A stretch of 64,000 nucleotides of DNA. Origin: Hydrogenophaga intermedia. Lineage in GTDB: Bacteria; Pseudomonadota; Gammaproteobacteria; Burkholderiales; Burkholderiaceae_C. The notes below the pieces were generated by a model. The model was given only the letters and a program-made list of their open reading frames with translations. It had not been told where the DNA came from and made no database searches. Of the stretch, positions 1 to 8,642 are shown piece after piece (position 1 is the first letter of the stretch; each line of letters starts with the position of its first letter). The stretch lies in contig NZ_JAMBNO010000017.1 in NCBI RefSeq assembly GCF_023715105.1, positions 1-64,000 of the forward strand, in the 5' to 3' direction. The translations under genes were made by a program, and so were the position numbers.

Positions 1-690
1 CCACCACCCGCCCCCGCACCAACGCCGGCACCTCCTCCACCACCGCCAGCGCCGGCGCCCGCCCCCGCACAGCCCGACATCGCCACCCAGCAGGCCAAGG
101 CGCGCGCCGAGGCCGAGGCGCGCGAGCGGGAACGTGAGCGCGAGCAGCAGCGCCGCCTGGCCGAACAGCGTGAACGCGAAGCCGCCCAGAAGAAGGCCGC
201 AGCCGAGAAAGCCGCGGCCGAGAAGAAGGCCCAGGCCGAACGCGAGCGCCAGCAGAGGCTGGCCGAGCAGAAGCGGGAAGCCGAGCGCAAGGCCGCCGAA
301 GAACGCCGACAGGCCCAGGTGCAGGAGCAGTTGCGCAAGGAGCAACTGGCCCGCGTGATGGGCCAGGCCGGCGCCAGCGGCGGCCCGCAAAGCACGGGCA
401 CGGCCCAGCAATCCAGCGGGCCGTCGGCCAGCTACGCCGGCAAGGTGGTGGCGCGCATCAAGCCCAACGTGGTATTCACCGAACTCGCACCGGGCAACCC
501 GCGCGCCGAGGTCGAGGTGCGCGTCGCGCCCGACGGCACCATCACCGGGCGCAAGCTCGTCAAGAGCAGCGGCAACCCTGCCTGGGACGAAGCCGTGCTG
601 CGCGCCATCGACCGCACCGCCACGCTGCCACGCGACGTGGACGGGCGCGTGCCGTCGTCGATGCTGATCGGCCTGCGGCCGCTGGATTGA
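1..690 (+). CDS. tolA: TolA C-terminal part (cell envelope integrity protein), 5' end outside window
   Basis: The frame is open from base 1, so the N-terminal membrane anchor lies outside the window. The visible 229 residues are a Pro/Ala run, then a long Lys/Glu/Arg/Ala-rich helix (about residues 30-120, alternating charges typical of TolA domain II), a Gly/Ser linker, and a TonB/TolA-type C-terminal domain (about 140-229, ending in SMLIGLRPLD). TolA spans the periplasm in the Tol-Pal system, linking the TolQR proton-driven motor to TolB/Pal during outer-membrane constriction. The C-terminal domain could also be that of a TonB-like energy transducer, but the charged helix favours TolA. The partner genes tolQ, tolR, tolB and pal would be expected upstream and are not visible. 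Confidence 0.82.
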   Translation, partial: PPPAPAPTPAPPPPPPAPAPAPAQPDIATQQAKARAEAEAREREREREQQRRLAEQREREAAQKKAAAEKAAAEKKAQAERERQQRLAEQKREAERKAAEERRQAQVQEQLRKEQLARVMGQAGASGGPQSTGTAQQSSGPSASYAGKVVARIKPNVVFTELAPGNPRAEVEVRVAPDGTITGRKLVKSSGNPAWDEAVLRAIDRTATLPRDVDGRVPSSMLIGLRPLD

Positions 691-1077
691 TCAGTTCCGC
701 GGCGTGCTGTTGCCCCGGATCCAATCGCCCAGTGCGGCCTCATCCACAGTGCCTGCGGCCACGCTCAACATGGTCAGCGTCGCGTCGGCCTGGGTGGCGG
801 CGAGCCGATAGCCATTGAGATAGAGAAACAGGCCCATGGCCAGAAAGGGAGCGCGCTTGTTGCCATCGACGAACGCATGGTTCTTGGCCAAGCCCACTGC
901 GTAGCTCGCGGCCAGGTCTGCGACGTCGGGTGCCCCGTAAGCCGCGAGGTTCTTTGCTCGACCCAGTGCCGATTCAAGCAAGCCGTCGTCTCGAATCCCG
1001 GCACGGCCACCATGCTCGGCGAGGCTTTCGTCATGCAGCAGAACAAGCGCGCCTTTGTCGACCCAGCGCCAGCTCAT
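691..1077 (-). CDS. doc: Death-on-curing (Doc/Fic-fold) toxin of a type II toxin-antitoxin pair
   Basis: A 128-residue protein with the Doc/Fic active-site loop HAFVDGNKR (residues 67-75), matching the family motif HxFx(D/N)(A/G)NKR. Doc enzymes are Fic-fold kinases that phosphorylate EF-Tu and stop translation; the assignment to that reaction is by family. The length equals that of P1 Doc. It overlaps the upstream antitoxin gene by four bases (ATGA), so the two are translationally coupled. It is convergent with tolA with no spacer. All motif residues are present, so the toxin looks intact. Confidence 0.85.
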   Translation of the reverse strand: MSWRWVDKGALVLLHDESLAEHGGRAGIRDDGLLESALGRAKNLAAYGAPDVADLAASYAVGLAKNHAFVDGNKRAPFLAMGLFLYLNGYRLAATQADATLTMLSVAAGTVDEAALGDWIRGNSTPRN

Positions 1078-1298
1078 TTGGCCAACTGGTGGAAGGTGTC
1101 TCGGTAGTCGCGCATGAACGCCCGGCCCGCTTCGATCTGCTCTTCAAGTGCAGGGTCGTACGGCGTCAACACGAGACCTTCCGGCGTTTCGGTCAGAAAA
1201 ACGGTCTGGCCCTTTTCAAGTCGCAGCCTGGCCAACGCCTCCTTGGGCAGGATCACGCCCACGGAGTTGCCGATCTGGGTGAGTTTGAGGGTGTGCAT
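1074..1298 (-). CDS. AbrB/MazE-fold antitoxin paired with Doc
   Basis: A 74-residue protein. The first 45 residues form a swapped-hairpin AbrB/SpoVT DNA-binding domain (IGNSVGVILPKEAL is the typical core). The C-terminal tail is charged and probably wraps the toxin. It is the first gene of the pair and overlaps doc by ATGA. Upstream on the minus strand is an 8-bp palindrome GTTATAAC (1313-1320) that includes a possible -10 hexamer. This is a plausible autorepression site, as is usual for such modules. Pairing of Doc with an AbrB-fold antitoxin instead of Phd is known but is the less classical combination. Confidence 0.82.
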   Translation of the reverse strand: MHTLKLTQIGNSVGVILPKEALARLRLEKGQTVFLTETPEGLVLTPYDPALEEQIEAGRAFMRDYRDTFHQLAK

Positions 1299-1353
1299 GG
1301 CGGCGCTCGATCGTTATAACGGACGTAATACCAAACCGCCGCCAACCTGGCGG

Positions 1354-4300
1354 TCAATCGAACACGATCTCCGCGCGCTGCTCGTGCGCCTGCGCCATCC
1401 AGCTTGCCAGCGCGGCGTCGCTCGGGAAGAACAGGGCGCGGTCGTCGAGTTGCAGTTCGCATTGCGCGCCAGAGCGCTGCAGCGCCAGGCGCACCGGCAG
1501 ACCACGCACCAGTTCGCCCTGCTCGGTCTGCTCGCGCTTCGGCGGGAATTCGCGCACCAGCTGTGCGATGGCGGGTGCGTGGCCGTTGACCGCCACGCGC
1601 AGGTACTTGCCAAAACGGCAGCGCGCGGTGCCCAGGTCCCAGATCTGCTGCAGCTTCAGGCGCAGGCCGCCCGAGAAGCGGTCGGGCTGCGCCACCGCCT
1701 GCACCACGATGAGTTCGTCGTCCTTGAGCAGGTGGCGGTGCGCGTTGATCATGTTTTCGTCGGCGCTGGTCTCCATCACCGCAGTCTTGTCGTCGATCTT
1801 GAACAGGGCGAGCTTGCCGCGCTGGCCGTTGATGACGCGAAAGTCGGTGACGATGCCGGCCAGGATCACCGGGTCGCGGCTGTCCACCACGTCCACCAGC
1901 CGCGTGCGTGCAAAGCGCCGCACCTCGCGCTCCACCTCGTCGAACAGGTGGCCCGAGAAGTAGAAGCCGATGGCGCTCTTCTCGTGCGTGAGCTTTTCCT
2001 TCACGCCCCACGGGAGCGTGGCCACCAGGTCGGGCTCCTGCGTGCTGGAGCCGTGGTCATCACCGCCCAGCATGTCGAACAGGCCGCCCTGGTGCGCGTT
2101 GGCCTGCGTGGTGGCGGCGTACTCGAAGGCGATGTCCAGCGAGGCCAGCAGCTCGGCGCGGTTGAGGTGCAGGCTGTCGAAGGCGCCGGCCTTGATGAGC
2201 GCTTCCACGGTGCGCTTGTTGATGCGGGTGCGGTCCACGCGCAGGCAGAAATCGAACAGGCTGCGAAACGGCCCGCTCTCCTGCCCGTTCGGGCCCTCGC
2301 CGCGGCCCTCGCGCGCAGCCACCACGGCCTCGATGGCCTGCTGCCCCGTGCCCTTGACGGCGCCCAGGCCATAGCGGATGAGCTTGTCCGTCACCGGTTC
2401 GAAGCGGTAGCCGCCTCGATTGACGTCGGGTGGCTCGAACGCCATGCCCATCTTGTGCGCGTCTTCGAACAACACCTTGAGCTTGTCGGTGTCGTCCATC
2501 TCCACGGTCATGTTGGCGCAGTAGAACTCCGCCGTGTAGTGCACCTTGAGCCAGGCCGTGTGGTAGGCCAGCAGCGAGTACGCGGCCGCGTGCGACTTGT
2601 TGAAGCCGTAGCCCGCGAACTTCTCCATCAAATCGAAGATTTCGTCGGCCTTGTCCTGCGGGATGTTGTGCGTCTTGAGCGCACCGGCGCGGAATTTCTC
2701 GCGGTGCTCGGCCATCTCCTCAGCCTTCTTCTTGCCCATCGCGCGGCGCAGCAGGTCGGCGCCACCGAGCGAGTAGCCGCCCAGGATCTGCGCGGTCTGC
2801 ATCACCTGCTCCTGGTAGACCATGATCCCGTAGGTCTCGCTGAGCATGTCGGCCACCGCGGGGTGCGGGTAGACCACCTCCTCACGCCCGTGCTTGCGCG
2901 CCACGAAGCTGGGGATCAGGTCCATCGGGCCCGGGCGGTACAGCGCGTTGAGCGCGATCAGGTCTTCCAGCCGGGTGGGCCGGGCGTCGCGCAGCATGCC
3001 CTGCATGCCGCGGCTTTCAAACTGGAACACGGCCTCCGTCTGGCCGCGCGAGAACAGCGCGTACACCTTGGGGTCGTCCAGCGGCACGTCCTCGAAGCGG
3101 AAGTGCTCGCGTCCCTTGTGGCGCTTCATGATGAACTCGCGCGCGATCTCCAGGATGGTGAGCGTGGCCAGGCCCAGGAAGTCGAACTTCACCAGGCCGA
3201 TGGCCTCGACGTCGTCCTTGTCGTACTGACTCACCGCCGATTCGCTGCCCGGCTGCGCGTAGAGCGGGCAGAAATCGGTGAGCTTGCCGGGCGCGATCAA
3301 CACGCCACCCGCGTGCATGCCGACGTTGCGCGTCATGCCCTCGAGCTTCTGGGCCAGCTCGATCAGGTTCTTGACGTCCTCTTCTTTCTGCACGCGCTCG
3401 GCCAGCACCGGCTCCATCTCGAGCGCGTAGTTGTTCTTGTCGCCCTCCTTCTTCGGCACCGGCGGGTATTGCAGCGTCACGCTCATGCCCGGCTTGTTGG
3501 GCACCAGCTTGGAGATGCCGTCGCAAAAGCCGTAGGAGAGATCGAGCACGCGGCCCACGTCGCGAATGGCCGCGCGCGCGGCCATGGTGCCGAAGGTGGC
3601 GATCTGACTCACCGCGTCCTTGCCGTACTTCTGCTTCACGTACTCGATGACGCGGTCGCGGTTGCCCTGGCAGAAGTCGATGTCGAAGTCGGGCATGGAC
3701 ACCCGCTCCGGGTTCAGGAAGCGCTCGAACAGCAGGTTGTATTCCAGCGGATCGAGGTCGGTGATCTTGAGTGCATAGGCCACCAGCGAACCGGCGCCCG
3801 AGCCGCGGCCCGGGCCCACCGGGCAGCCGTTGTTCTTGGCCCAGTTGATGAAATCACCCACGATCAGGAAGTAGCCCGGGAACCCCATCTTGAGGATGGT
3901 GCCGATCTCGAACTCCAGCCGCTCCACGTAGCGCGGGCGCTGTTTGTCGCGCTCGGCCGGGTCGGGGTAGAGGTGCTGCAGACGTTCCTCGAGCCCCTCG
4001 AAGGACGACTGGCGGAAGAAGTCCGCCATGGGCATGGGCACGCCGTTCACCAGCGGCGTCGGGAAATCGGGCAACTGCGGCTTGCCCAGCACCAGCGTGA
4101 GGTTGCAGCGGCGCGCGATCTCCAGCGTGTTGGCCACGGCCGAGGGAACGTCGGCGAACAGCGCGGCCATGTCGGCCGCCGGCTTGAACCACTGCTCGCG
4201 CGTGAAGCGGCGCACGCGCCGCGTGTTGCCCAGGATCTCGCCCTCTGAAATGCACACGCGCGCCTCGTGCGCCTCGTAATCGTCGGGCCCGAGGAACTGC

Positions 4301-4923
4301 ACCGGGTGCGTGGCCACCACCGGCAGGTGCAGCCGCGCGGCCAGCTGCACCGCGCCCACCACATGGCGCTCGTCGTCGGCACGGCCGGCGCGCTGCAGCT
4401 CGATGTAGAAGCGGTGGGTGAACAGCGAGGCCAATGCCAGCGCCACGTCGCTCGCACGCTGGGTGTCGCCGGCCATCAGCGCCTGGCCCACCGGGCCGGC
4501 CTGCGCGCCCGACAACAGGATCAGCCCGGCGTTGAGTTCTTCAAGCCATTCGCGCTTGACGACCGCCTGGTCGCGCACCACGTTGCGCGTCCAGGCGCGC
4601 GCCAGCAGCTCGCACAGGTTCAGGTAGCCCTGCTTGTCCTGCACCAGCAAGAGCACGCGTGGCAGCGGCTGCTGGTGGGCACCGGGCATGGCATTGGGCG
4701 TCTCGTCGCTGAAGCCTTGCAGCAGCACCTCGGCACCGATGACGGGCTTGACGCCCTTGTCGCGCGCGGCCTTGTAGAACTTGACGGCACCGAACAGGTT
4801 GTTCAGATCGGTGATGGCCAGCGCCGGCTGGCCATCGGCCGCGGCTTGCGCCACGGTGTCGTCGATGCGGTTGGTGCCGTCGACGACGGAAAACTCGGTG
4901 TGCAGGCGCAGGTGAATGAACAT
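1354..4923 (-). CDS. dnaE: DNA polymerase III alpha subunit
   Basis: A 1189-residue replicative polymerase, close to E. coli DnaE (1160). It carries an N-terminal PHP domain (LRLHTEFSVVDG near residue 4), the polymerase core with the metal-binding motif PDFDIDF at about residue 410, GPGRGSGAGSL just before it, the fingers/thumb region, and C-terminal HhH and OB-fold regions (PVILAGIVTDF). It is the catalytic subunit of the chromosomal replicase. The start codon lies at 4923, and the first PHP residues follow at once. Long open frames on the opposite strand across this gene are codon-bias shadows. Confidence 0.97.
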   Translation of the reverse strand: MFIHLRLHTEFSVVDGTNRIDDTVAQAAADGQPALAITDLNNLFGAVKFYKAARDKGVKPVIGAEVLLQGFSDETPNAMPGAHQQPLPRVLLLVQDKQGYLNLCELLARAWTRNVVRDQAVVKREWLEELNAGLILLSGAQAGPVGQALMAGDTQRASDVALALASLFTHRFYIELQRAGRADDERHVVGAVQLAARLHLPVVATHPVQFLGPDDYEAHEARVCISEGEILGNTRRVRRFTREQWFKPAADMAALFADVPSAVANTLEIARRCNLTLVLGKPQLPDFPTPLVNGVPMPMADFFRQSSFEGLEERLQHLYPDPAERDKQRPRYVERLEFEIGTILKMGFPGYFLIVGDFINWAKNNGCPVGPGRGSGAGSLVAYALKITDLDPLEYNLLFERFLNPERVSMPDFDIDFCQGNRDRVIEYVKQKYGKDAVSQIATFGTMAARAAIRDVGRVLDLSYGFCDGISKLVPNKPGMSVTLQYPPVPKKEGDKNNYALEMEPVLAERVQKEEDVKNLIELAQKLEGMTRNVGMHAGGVLIAPGKLTDFCPLYAQPGSESAVSQYDKDDVEAIGLVKFDFLGLATLTILEIAREFIMKRHKGREHFRFEDVPLDDPKVYALFSRGQTEAVFQFESRGMQGMLRDARPTRLEDLIALNALYRPGPMDLIPSFVARKHGREEVVYPHPAVADMLSETYGIMVYQEQVMQTAQILGGYSLGGADLLRRAMGKKKAEEMAEHREKFRAGALKTHNIPQDKADEIFDLMEKFAGYGFNKSHAAAYSLLAYHTAWLKVHYTAEFYCANMTVEMDDTDKLKVLFEDAHKMGMAFEPPDVNRGGYRFEPVTDKLIRYGLGAVKGTGQQAIEAVVAAREGRGEGPNGQESGPFRSLFDFCLRVDRTRINKRTVEALIKAGAFDSLHLNRAELLASLDIAFEYAATTQANAHQGGLFDMLGGDDHGSSTQEPDLVATLPWGVKEKLTHEKSAIGFYFSGHLFDEVEREVRRFARTRLVDVVDSRDPVILAGIVTDFRVINGQRGKLALFKIDDKTAVMETSADENMINAHRHLLKDDELIVVQAVAQPDRFSGGLRLKLQQIWDLGTARCRFGKYLRVAVNGHAPAIAQLVREFPPKREQTEQGELVRGLPVRLALQRSGAQCELQLDDRALFFPSDAALASWMAQAHEQRAEIVFD

Positions 4924-4956
4924 GCGCCCGATTCTAGAGAGGCGGCCCGCCCCCGA

Positions 4957-5661
4957 TCAGTCTTTCAGGATGTGCAACACCTCGGATCGGAACTCCCGGC
5001 TGTAGAGAATGGCCACCACGACCATGGTGGCCAGCACCATCACCAGCGGCGACACGAACCAGCCCAGCAGGGCAAACGAAAAGTAGTACGCACGCAGGCC
5101 GTCGTTGAAGGTCTCGGCCGCCGAGCCGACCAGCGCGGCAGCGCGGTCGGCGAAGGTGCGGCGGTCGTACTTGCCGCTGGCGAAGTCCGCTGGCGACGGC
5201 AGGGAGCCGATGGCCAGTGCGACGAAGGTGTACTGGCGCATGCACCAGGAAAAGCGGAAGAACGAGTAGACGAAGATCGCCACCAGCACCAGGATCTTGA
5301 ACTCGAAGACGAGCAAGGTGGTGGCCTGCGCGAACGGGATCTCGCTCATCAGCTCGGACGCCTTGTCGGTGGTGCCCAGCAGCGCGAACAGCGCACCGAT
5401 CACCAGGATCGAGGTCGACGAAAAGAAGGCCGGCGTGTTCGACAGCGTCTGGGTGATCAGGCCGTCGAGCATGCGCGGGTCGCGCTCGATGGCCTGCTCC
5501 ATCCAGTAGCGCCGGTAGCGGTTGGTGGTGACCAGCAGCGAAGGCCGCTTTCGCGCCCAGGCCTTGGAAAACCAGGCGTAGCCGACCCAGAGCGAAAAAA
5601 AGCAGACCAGCGCAAGCCAGTCTGCCCAGGGGAGGATGCTGATGATCTTCATGCGGCGCAT
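4957..5661 (-). CDS. DUF599 family integral membrane protein
   Basis: A 234-residue protein matching the DUF599 family, whose function is unknown. Several hydrophobic segments are visible: about residues 14-33 (WLALVCFFSLWVGYAWF), 83-100, 117-137 and 195-222. The hydrophilic loop after the first segment contains TNRYRRYWMEQAIERDPRM, which is typical of the family. It lies 33 bases upstream of dnaE on the same strand and may be cotranscribed. A later in-frame ATG (third codon pair) could be the true start. Confidence 0.8.
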   Translation of the reverse strand: MRRMKIISILPWADWLALVCFFSLWVGYAWFSKAWARKRPSLLVTTNRYRRYWMEQAIERDPRMLDGLITQTLSNTPAFFSSTSILVIGALFALLGTTDKASELMSEIPFAQATTLLVFEFKILVLVAIFVYSFFRFSWCMRQYTFVALAIGSLPSPADFASGKYDRRTFADRAAALVGSAAETFNDGLRAYYFSFALLGWFVSPLVMVLATMVVVAILYSREFRSEVLHILKD

Positions 5662-5689
5662 GCTAGCGCCGGATGAAGATGTCCTGTGC

Positions 5690-6244
5690 TCAGCCTTTGA
5701 ACTTCTGCGTCACCTGCGCCACGCGCTCGCCGAACAGGCGTGCCGTCTCCAGGTCGCCCGGCAGCATTTCGTTGGCGCCGGCGTCCGACGGGCTTTGCGC
5801 CATGGCGCCGCTGAAGGAGCCGACGTAGTTGACGTCGTTGCGCTGGGCGGCCTTGCTGTTGCTGGGCATCATGCCCGTGCCGACCCAGATGCCGCTGTGC
5901 TGCATGGCCAGCGTGAACAGGTAGTGCAGCGTGGACAGCTTGTCGCCGTTCATGGTGGCGCTGTTGGTGAAGCCGGCGAAGACCTTGTCCTTCCACTTCT
6001 GCGCAAACCAGGCCTTGCTGGACGCGTCAGCGAACTTCTTGAACTGCCAGCTCACGGTGCCCATGTAGGTGGGCGATCCCATGATGATGGCGTCGGCCGC
6101 GTCCAGCGTTTCCCAGCCGCCAGCGGGCAGGTTGCCATCGGCGTCGATCGCGATCAGTTCGGCCCCGGCGCCCTGTGCCACCGACTGCGCCATGCGCTGG
6201 GTGTGACCGTAGCCCGAGTGGTAAACAACAACGACTTTGCTCAT
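5690..6244 (-). CDS. WrbA-like flavodoxin-fold NAD(P)H:quinone oxidoreductase
   Basis: 184 residues from the ATG at 6244, which follows a good ribosome-binding site (GGAG, 9 bases upstream). An ATG 30 bases further upstream lacks one. The N-terminal VVVVYHSGYGHTQ is the FMN phosphate-binding loop, and GSPTYMGTVSWQFK and FAGFTNSAT are the other FMN-contacting loops of WrbA/flavodoxin-like proteins. It probably performs two-electron reduction of quinones, protecting against redox cycling. It forms a group with DoxX and pirin genes, all read on the minus strand and all linked to quinone or redox stress. It could instead be a general NADPH-dependent FMN reductase. Confidence 0.82.
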   Translation of the reverse strand: MSKVVVVYHSGYGHTQRMAQSVAQGAGAELIAIDADGNLPAGGWETLDAADAIIMGSPTYMGTVSWQFKKFADASSKAWFAQKWKDKVFAGFTNSATMNGDKLSTLHYLFTLAMQHSGIWVGTGMMPSNSKAAQRNDVNYVGSFSGAMAQSPSDAGANEMLPGDLETARLFGERVAQVTQKFKG

Positions 6245-6270
6245 GTTCGATTTCTCCGATGTGAAAAGAA

Positions 6271-6678
6271 TCAATTGCCGCGCTTGGCATCAACGCTGAA
6301 GGCTCCGGCGCCGAAGGCCGCGATTGCCAGCAGGCCACCCACCACGCCGATGTTTTTCCAGAACAGCAGCGACTGCATGAACTGCTGATCGGCCGGCACG
6401 GACCAGTAAGCGTGGAAGAACACGCTGGCCACCAGGGTGAACACAGCCAGCACCAGTGCGGCCGGGCGCGTGAACAGGCCGATGATCAGCAGGATGGGGG
6501 CGACCACCTCGATCACGATGGCAAGCGCCGCACCCACTTCGGGCAGGGGCAGCCCCACCGAGCCGATGTAGCCAGCGGTGCCGGCAAAGCCGCCGATCTT
6601 GGAAATGCCCGCGGGCAGGAACAGCGCGGCCATCAGCAGGCGCGCCAGCAAGGCGAAGGGGTTTTGCAGGGCGTTCAT
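6271..6678 (-). CDS. DoxX family membrane protein
   Basis: A 135-residue protein with four predicted transmembrane helices and the DoxX signature (ARLLMAALFLPAGISKIGGF at residues 12-31). Relatives are subunits of quinol oxidases or redox-associated membrane proteins. For stand-alone bacterial members the substrate is unclear. It sits 26 bases upstream of the WrbA-like gene and 34 bases downstream of the pirin gene, so the three probably form one operon. Confidence 0.8.
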   Translation of the reverse strand: MNALQNPFALLARLLMAALFLPAGISKIGGFAGTAGYIGSVGLPLPEVGAALAIVIEVVAPILLIIGLFTRPAALVLAVFTLVASVFFHAYWSVPADQQFMQSLLFWKNIGVVGGLLAIAAFGAGAFSVDAKRGN

Positions 6679-6712
6679 GGGAAGTACTCCAGGGTTGATG
6701 GAAAAAAGGAAA

Positions 6713-7414
6713 TCAGTGGGCGAGGTCGAACACCAGCACCTCGGCGTCCTTGCCGCCGCTCAGGCTCAGGCTGGCTTCGCCATCCATGACGGCAGCATCG
6801 CCGCCGGACAGCCGCTCGCCATTGACCAGAAGTTCACCGCGCACCAGGTGCACATAGGTCTTGCGCTTCGGATCCAGTTCGATGTGGGCAGACTCCTCGC
6901 CGTCGAACAGACCGGCGTACATCGCGGCGTCGGCGTGGATCGTCACCGAGCCCTGGCTGCCGTCGGGCGAGGCCACCAGGCGCAGGCGGCCGCGTTTCTC
7001 GGCCTCGGCAAAGCCCTTTTGCTCGTAGCTCGGCGGGATGCCGCGCTGGTTCGGCTCGATCCAGATCTGCAGGAAGTGCGTGGTGCTGTTGGGCGCGTGG
7101 TTGAACTCGCTGTGCATCACACCGGTGCCCGCGCTCATGCGCTGCACGTCGCCGGGCGGGATGCCCTTGACGTTGCCCATGCTGTCCTTGTGCGCCAGGT
7201 TGCCCTGCAGCACGTAGCTGATGATCTCCATGTCGCGGTGACCATGGGTGCCGAAGCCGGTGCCCGGGGCGATGCGGTCTTCGTTGATCACGCGCAGGTT
7301 GCCCCAGCCCATCCAGGCCGGATCGAAGTAGTTGGCGAAGGAGAACGAGTGGTAGCTCTTGAGCCAGCCGTGGTCGGCATAACCACGGGCGTCAGAGCGG
7401 CGGATCTGCATCAT
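6713..7414 (-). CDS. Pirin family cupin protein
   Basis: Starting at the ATG at 7414, which has a GAGG ribosome-binding site about 9 bases upstream, the protein is 233 residues. An upstream extension to 7492 is Pro/Arg-rich and not homologous to pirins. The N-terminal cupin carries the metal-binding residues GTHGHRDMEI and the later H in SEFNHAPN. The YheW/YhaK-type bacterial pirins have quercetinase (quercetin 2,3-dioxygenase) activity, and that role is only inferred here. It is divergent from a LysR regulator whose probable operator is at 7532-7546. Confidence 0.88.
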   Translation of the reverse strand: MMQIRRSDARGYADHGWLKSYHSFSFANYFDPAWMGWGNLRVINEDRIAPGTGFGTHGHRDMEIISYVLQGNLAHKDSMGNVKGIPPGDVQRMSAGTGVMHSEFNHAPNSTTHFLQIWIEPNQRGIPPSYEQKGFAEAEKRGRLRLVASPDGSQGSVTIHADAAMYAGLFDGEESAHIELDPKRKTYVHLVRGELLVNGERLSGGDAAVMDGEASLSLSGGKDAEVLVFDLAH

Positions 7415-7531
7415 GGCTGGGGTCCTCGGTGTTCCCGCTGGGCGGGGGGGGTGGGGCCGGCGCGGTGCCGGCATGGGTGGAATTCTGGACAAATACCCTC
7501 ATCACCGGGCCGAAGGTTTTTGATGGCATCA

Positions 7532-7546
7532 TTCAAATCGTTTGAA
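7532..7546. promoter_or_regulatory. Palindrome between pirin and LysR genes, probable LysR operator
   Basis: TTCAAA-TCG-TTTGAA is a perfect 6-bp inverted repeat with a 3-base spacer, 14 bases before the LysR start. LysR proteins commonly bind interrupted palindromes of this size between themselves and a divergent target. Binding by the neighbouring regulator is inferred. Confidence 0.5.
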
Positions 7547-7560
7547 CATTCGACACCCTG

Positions 7561-8514
7561 ATGGCCGCCCAGTCCCCCAGCACGCGCAGCGTCCTCTCGG
7601 CCGACAACCTGGCCCTGATCGAGGCCATCGCCCGCCTGGGGAGCATGGCCGCGGCAGCGCGCGAGCTGGGCATGGTGCCCAGCGCCCTCACCTACCGCGT
7701 GCGCCAGATCGAGGACGCGCTGGACGTGCTCCTGTTCGACCGCAGCGCGCGGCGCGCGGCACTCACCCCCGCCGGCAGCGAACTGCTGCGCGCGGGCGAG
7801 CACCTGCTCAGCGAATTCGACGCCGTGGCCCAGCGCGTCAAGCGCGTGGCCACCGGCTGGGAGCCGCAGCTCACCATCGCAGCCGATGCGCTGATCTCGC
7901 GCACCACGCTGTTCGAGTTGTGCGAGGACTTCTACGCCACCGGCGCCCCCACGCGGCTGCGTCTGCGCTCGGAGAATCTCTCGGGCACGCTCGAGGCCCT
8001 GCAAGGCGGCATCGCCGATCTGGCGCTGGGCATCACCGGCGAGGTGTCGGGCCCCGGGCTGCAGACCGCTCCCCTGGGCAGCGTTCCCTTCGTGTACGCG
8101 GTGGCGCCCCACCACCCGCTGGCGGCGTTGGCGGGCAGCCTGTGCGAGGAGGACATCCGCCAGCACCGCGCCGTGGCCGTGGCCGACACCACGCAGCGCG
8201 GGCGTGGCGTGAGCTACAACCTGCTGCCGGGGCAGGAAGTGCTCACCGTGCCGACGATGCAGCACAAGCTCGAAGCCCAGTTGCGCGGACTGGGCGCCGG
8301 CTTCCTGCCGCTGCCGATGGCCCAGCCTTTCATCTCGGCCGGCCGCCTGGTCGTCAAGAGCGTGCAGCAAACCGATCGCCAGATCCGCCTGCTCTACGGC
8401 TGGCACGCGGTGCGCGTCGGCCGCGACAGCGGGCGTGCGCTGCACTGGTGGCTGGAGCGCCTCAAGCACGCGGCCACGCGCGAGGCCTTGCTCAACCACC
8501 ACCCACAGCATTGA
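7561..8514 (+). CDS. LysR family transcriptional regulator
   Basis: A 317-residue protein. The N-terminal winged helix-turn-helix (about residues 14-73) contains GSMAAAARELGMVPSALTYR and the following LLFDRSARRAALTPAG, diagnostic of LysR. The remaining 230 residues form the effector-binding domain. It is transcribed away from the pirin-doxX-wrbA group and probably controls it. LysR-pirin-DoxX-flavoprotein clusters recur in Proteobacteria and respond to quinone-like or electrophilic compounds. The effector cannot be read from sequence. Confidence 0.92.
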   Translation: MAAQSPSTRSVLSADNLALIEAIARLGSMAAAARELGMVPSALTYRVRQIEDALDVLLFDRSARRAALTPAGSELLRAGEHLLSEFDAVAQRVKRVATGWEPQLTIAADALISRTTLFELCEDFYATGAPTRLRLRSENLSGTLEALQGGIADLALGITGEVSGPGLQTAPLGSVPFVYAVAPHHPLAALAGSLCEEDIRQHRAVAVADTTQRGRGVSYNLLPGQEVLTVPTMQHKLEAQLRGLGAGFLPLPMAQPFISAGRLVVKSVQQTDRQIRLLYGWHAVRVGRDSGRALHWWLERLKHAATREALLNHHPQH

Positions 8515-8554
8515 TACACCCCCGCCGCGCTGCGCGCGACCCACTCAAGGGGAC

Positions 8555-8591
8555 GGTGCCTGAGGCCCGGTAAAGCCGGTTCCTCGGCACC
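8555..8591. repeat. Imperfect stem-loop between LysR and renalase-like genes
   Basis: GGTGCC-t-GAGG at the left pairs with CCTC-GGCACC at the right across a short GC-rich loop. The preceding CCGCGCTGCGCGCGAC stretch resembles dispersed intergenic GC-rich repeats of Comamonadaceae. No T-run follows, so a simple rho-independent terminator is unlikely. Confidence 0.35.
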
Positions 8592-8642
8592 TCTCGGTGG
8601 GAGCCACTGCTAAAGTCGCCCCACCCCTGCAAGCCCACCGCC

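Noticed and set aside
1114-4248. A 1044-codon open frame on the plus strand opposite dnaE
   Set aside because: It is antisense to a well-supported polymerase gene, has the His/Val/Ala-rich composition typical of GC-driven shadow frames and shows no domain.
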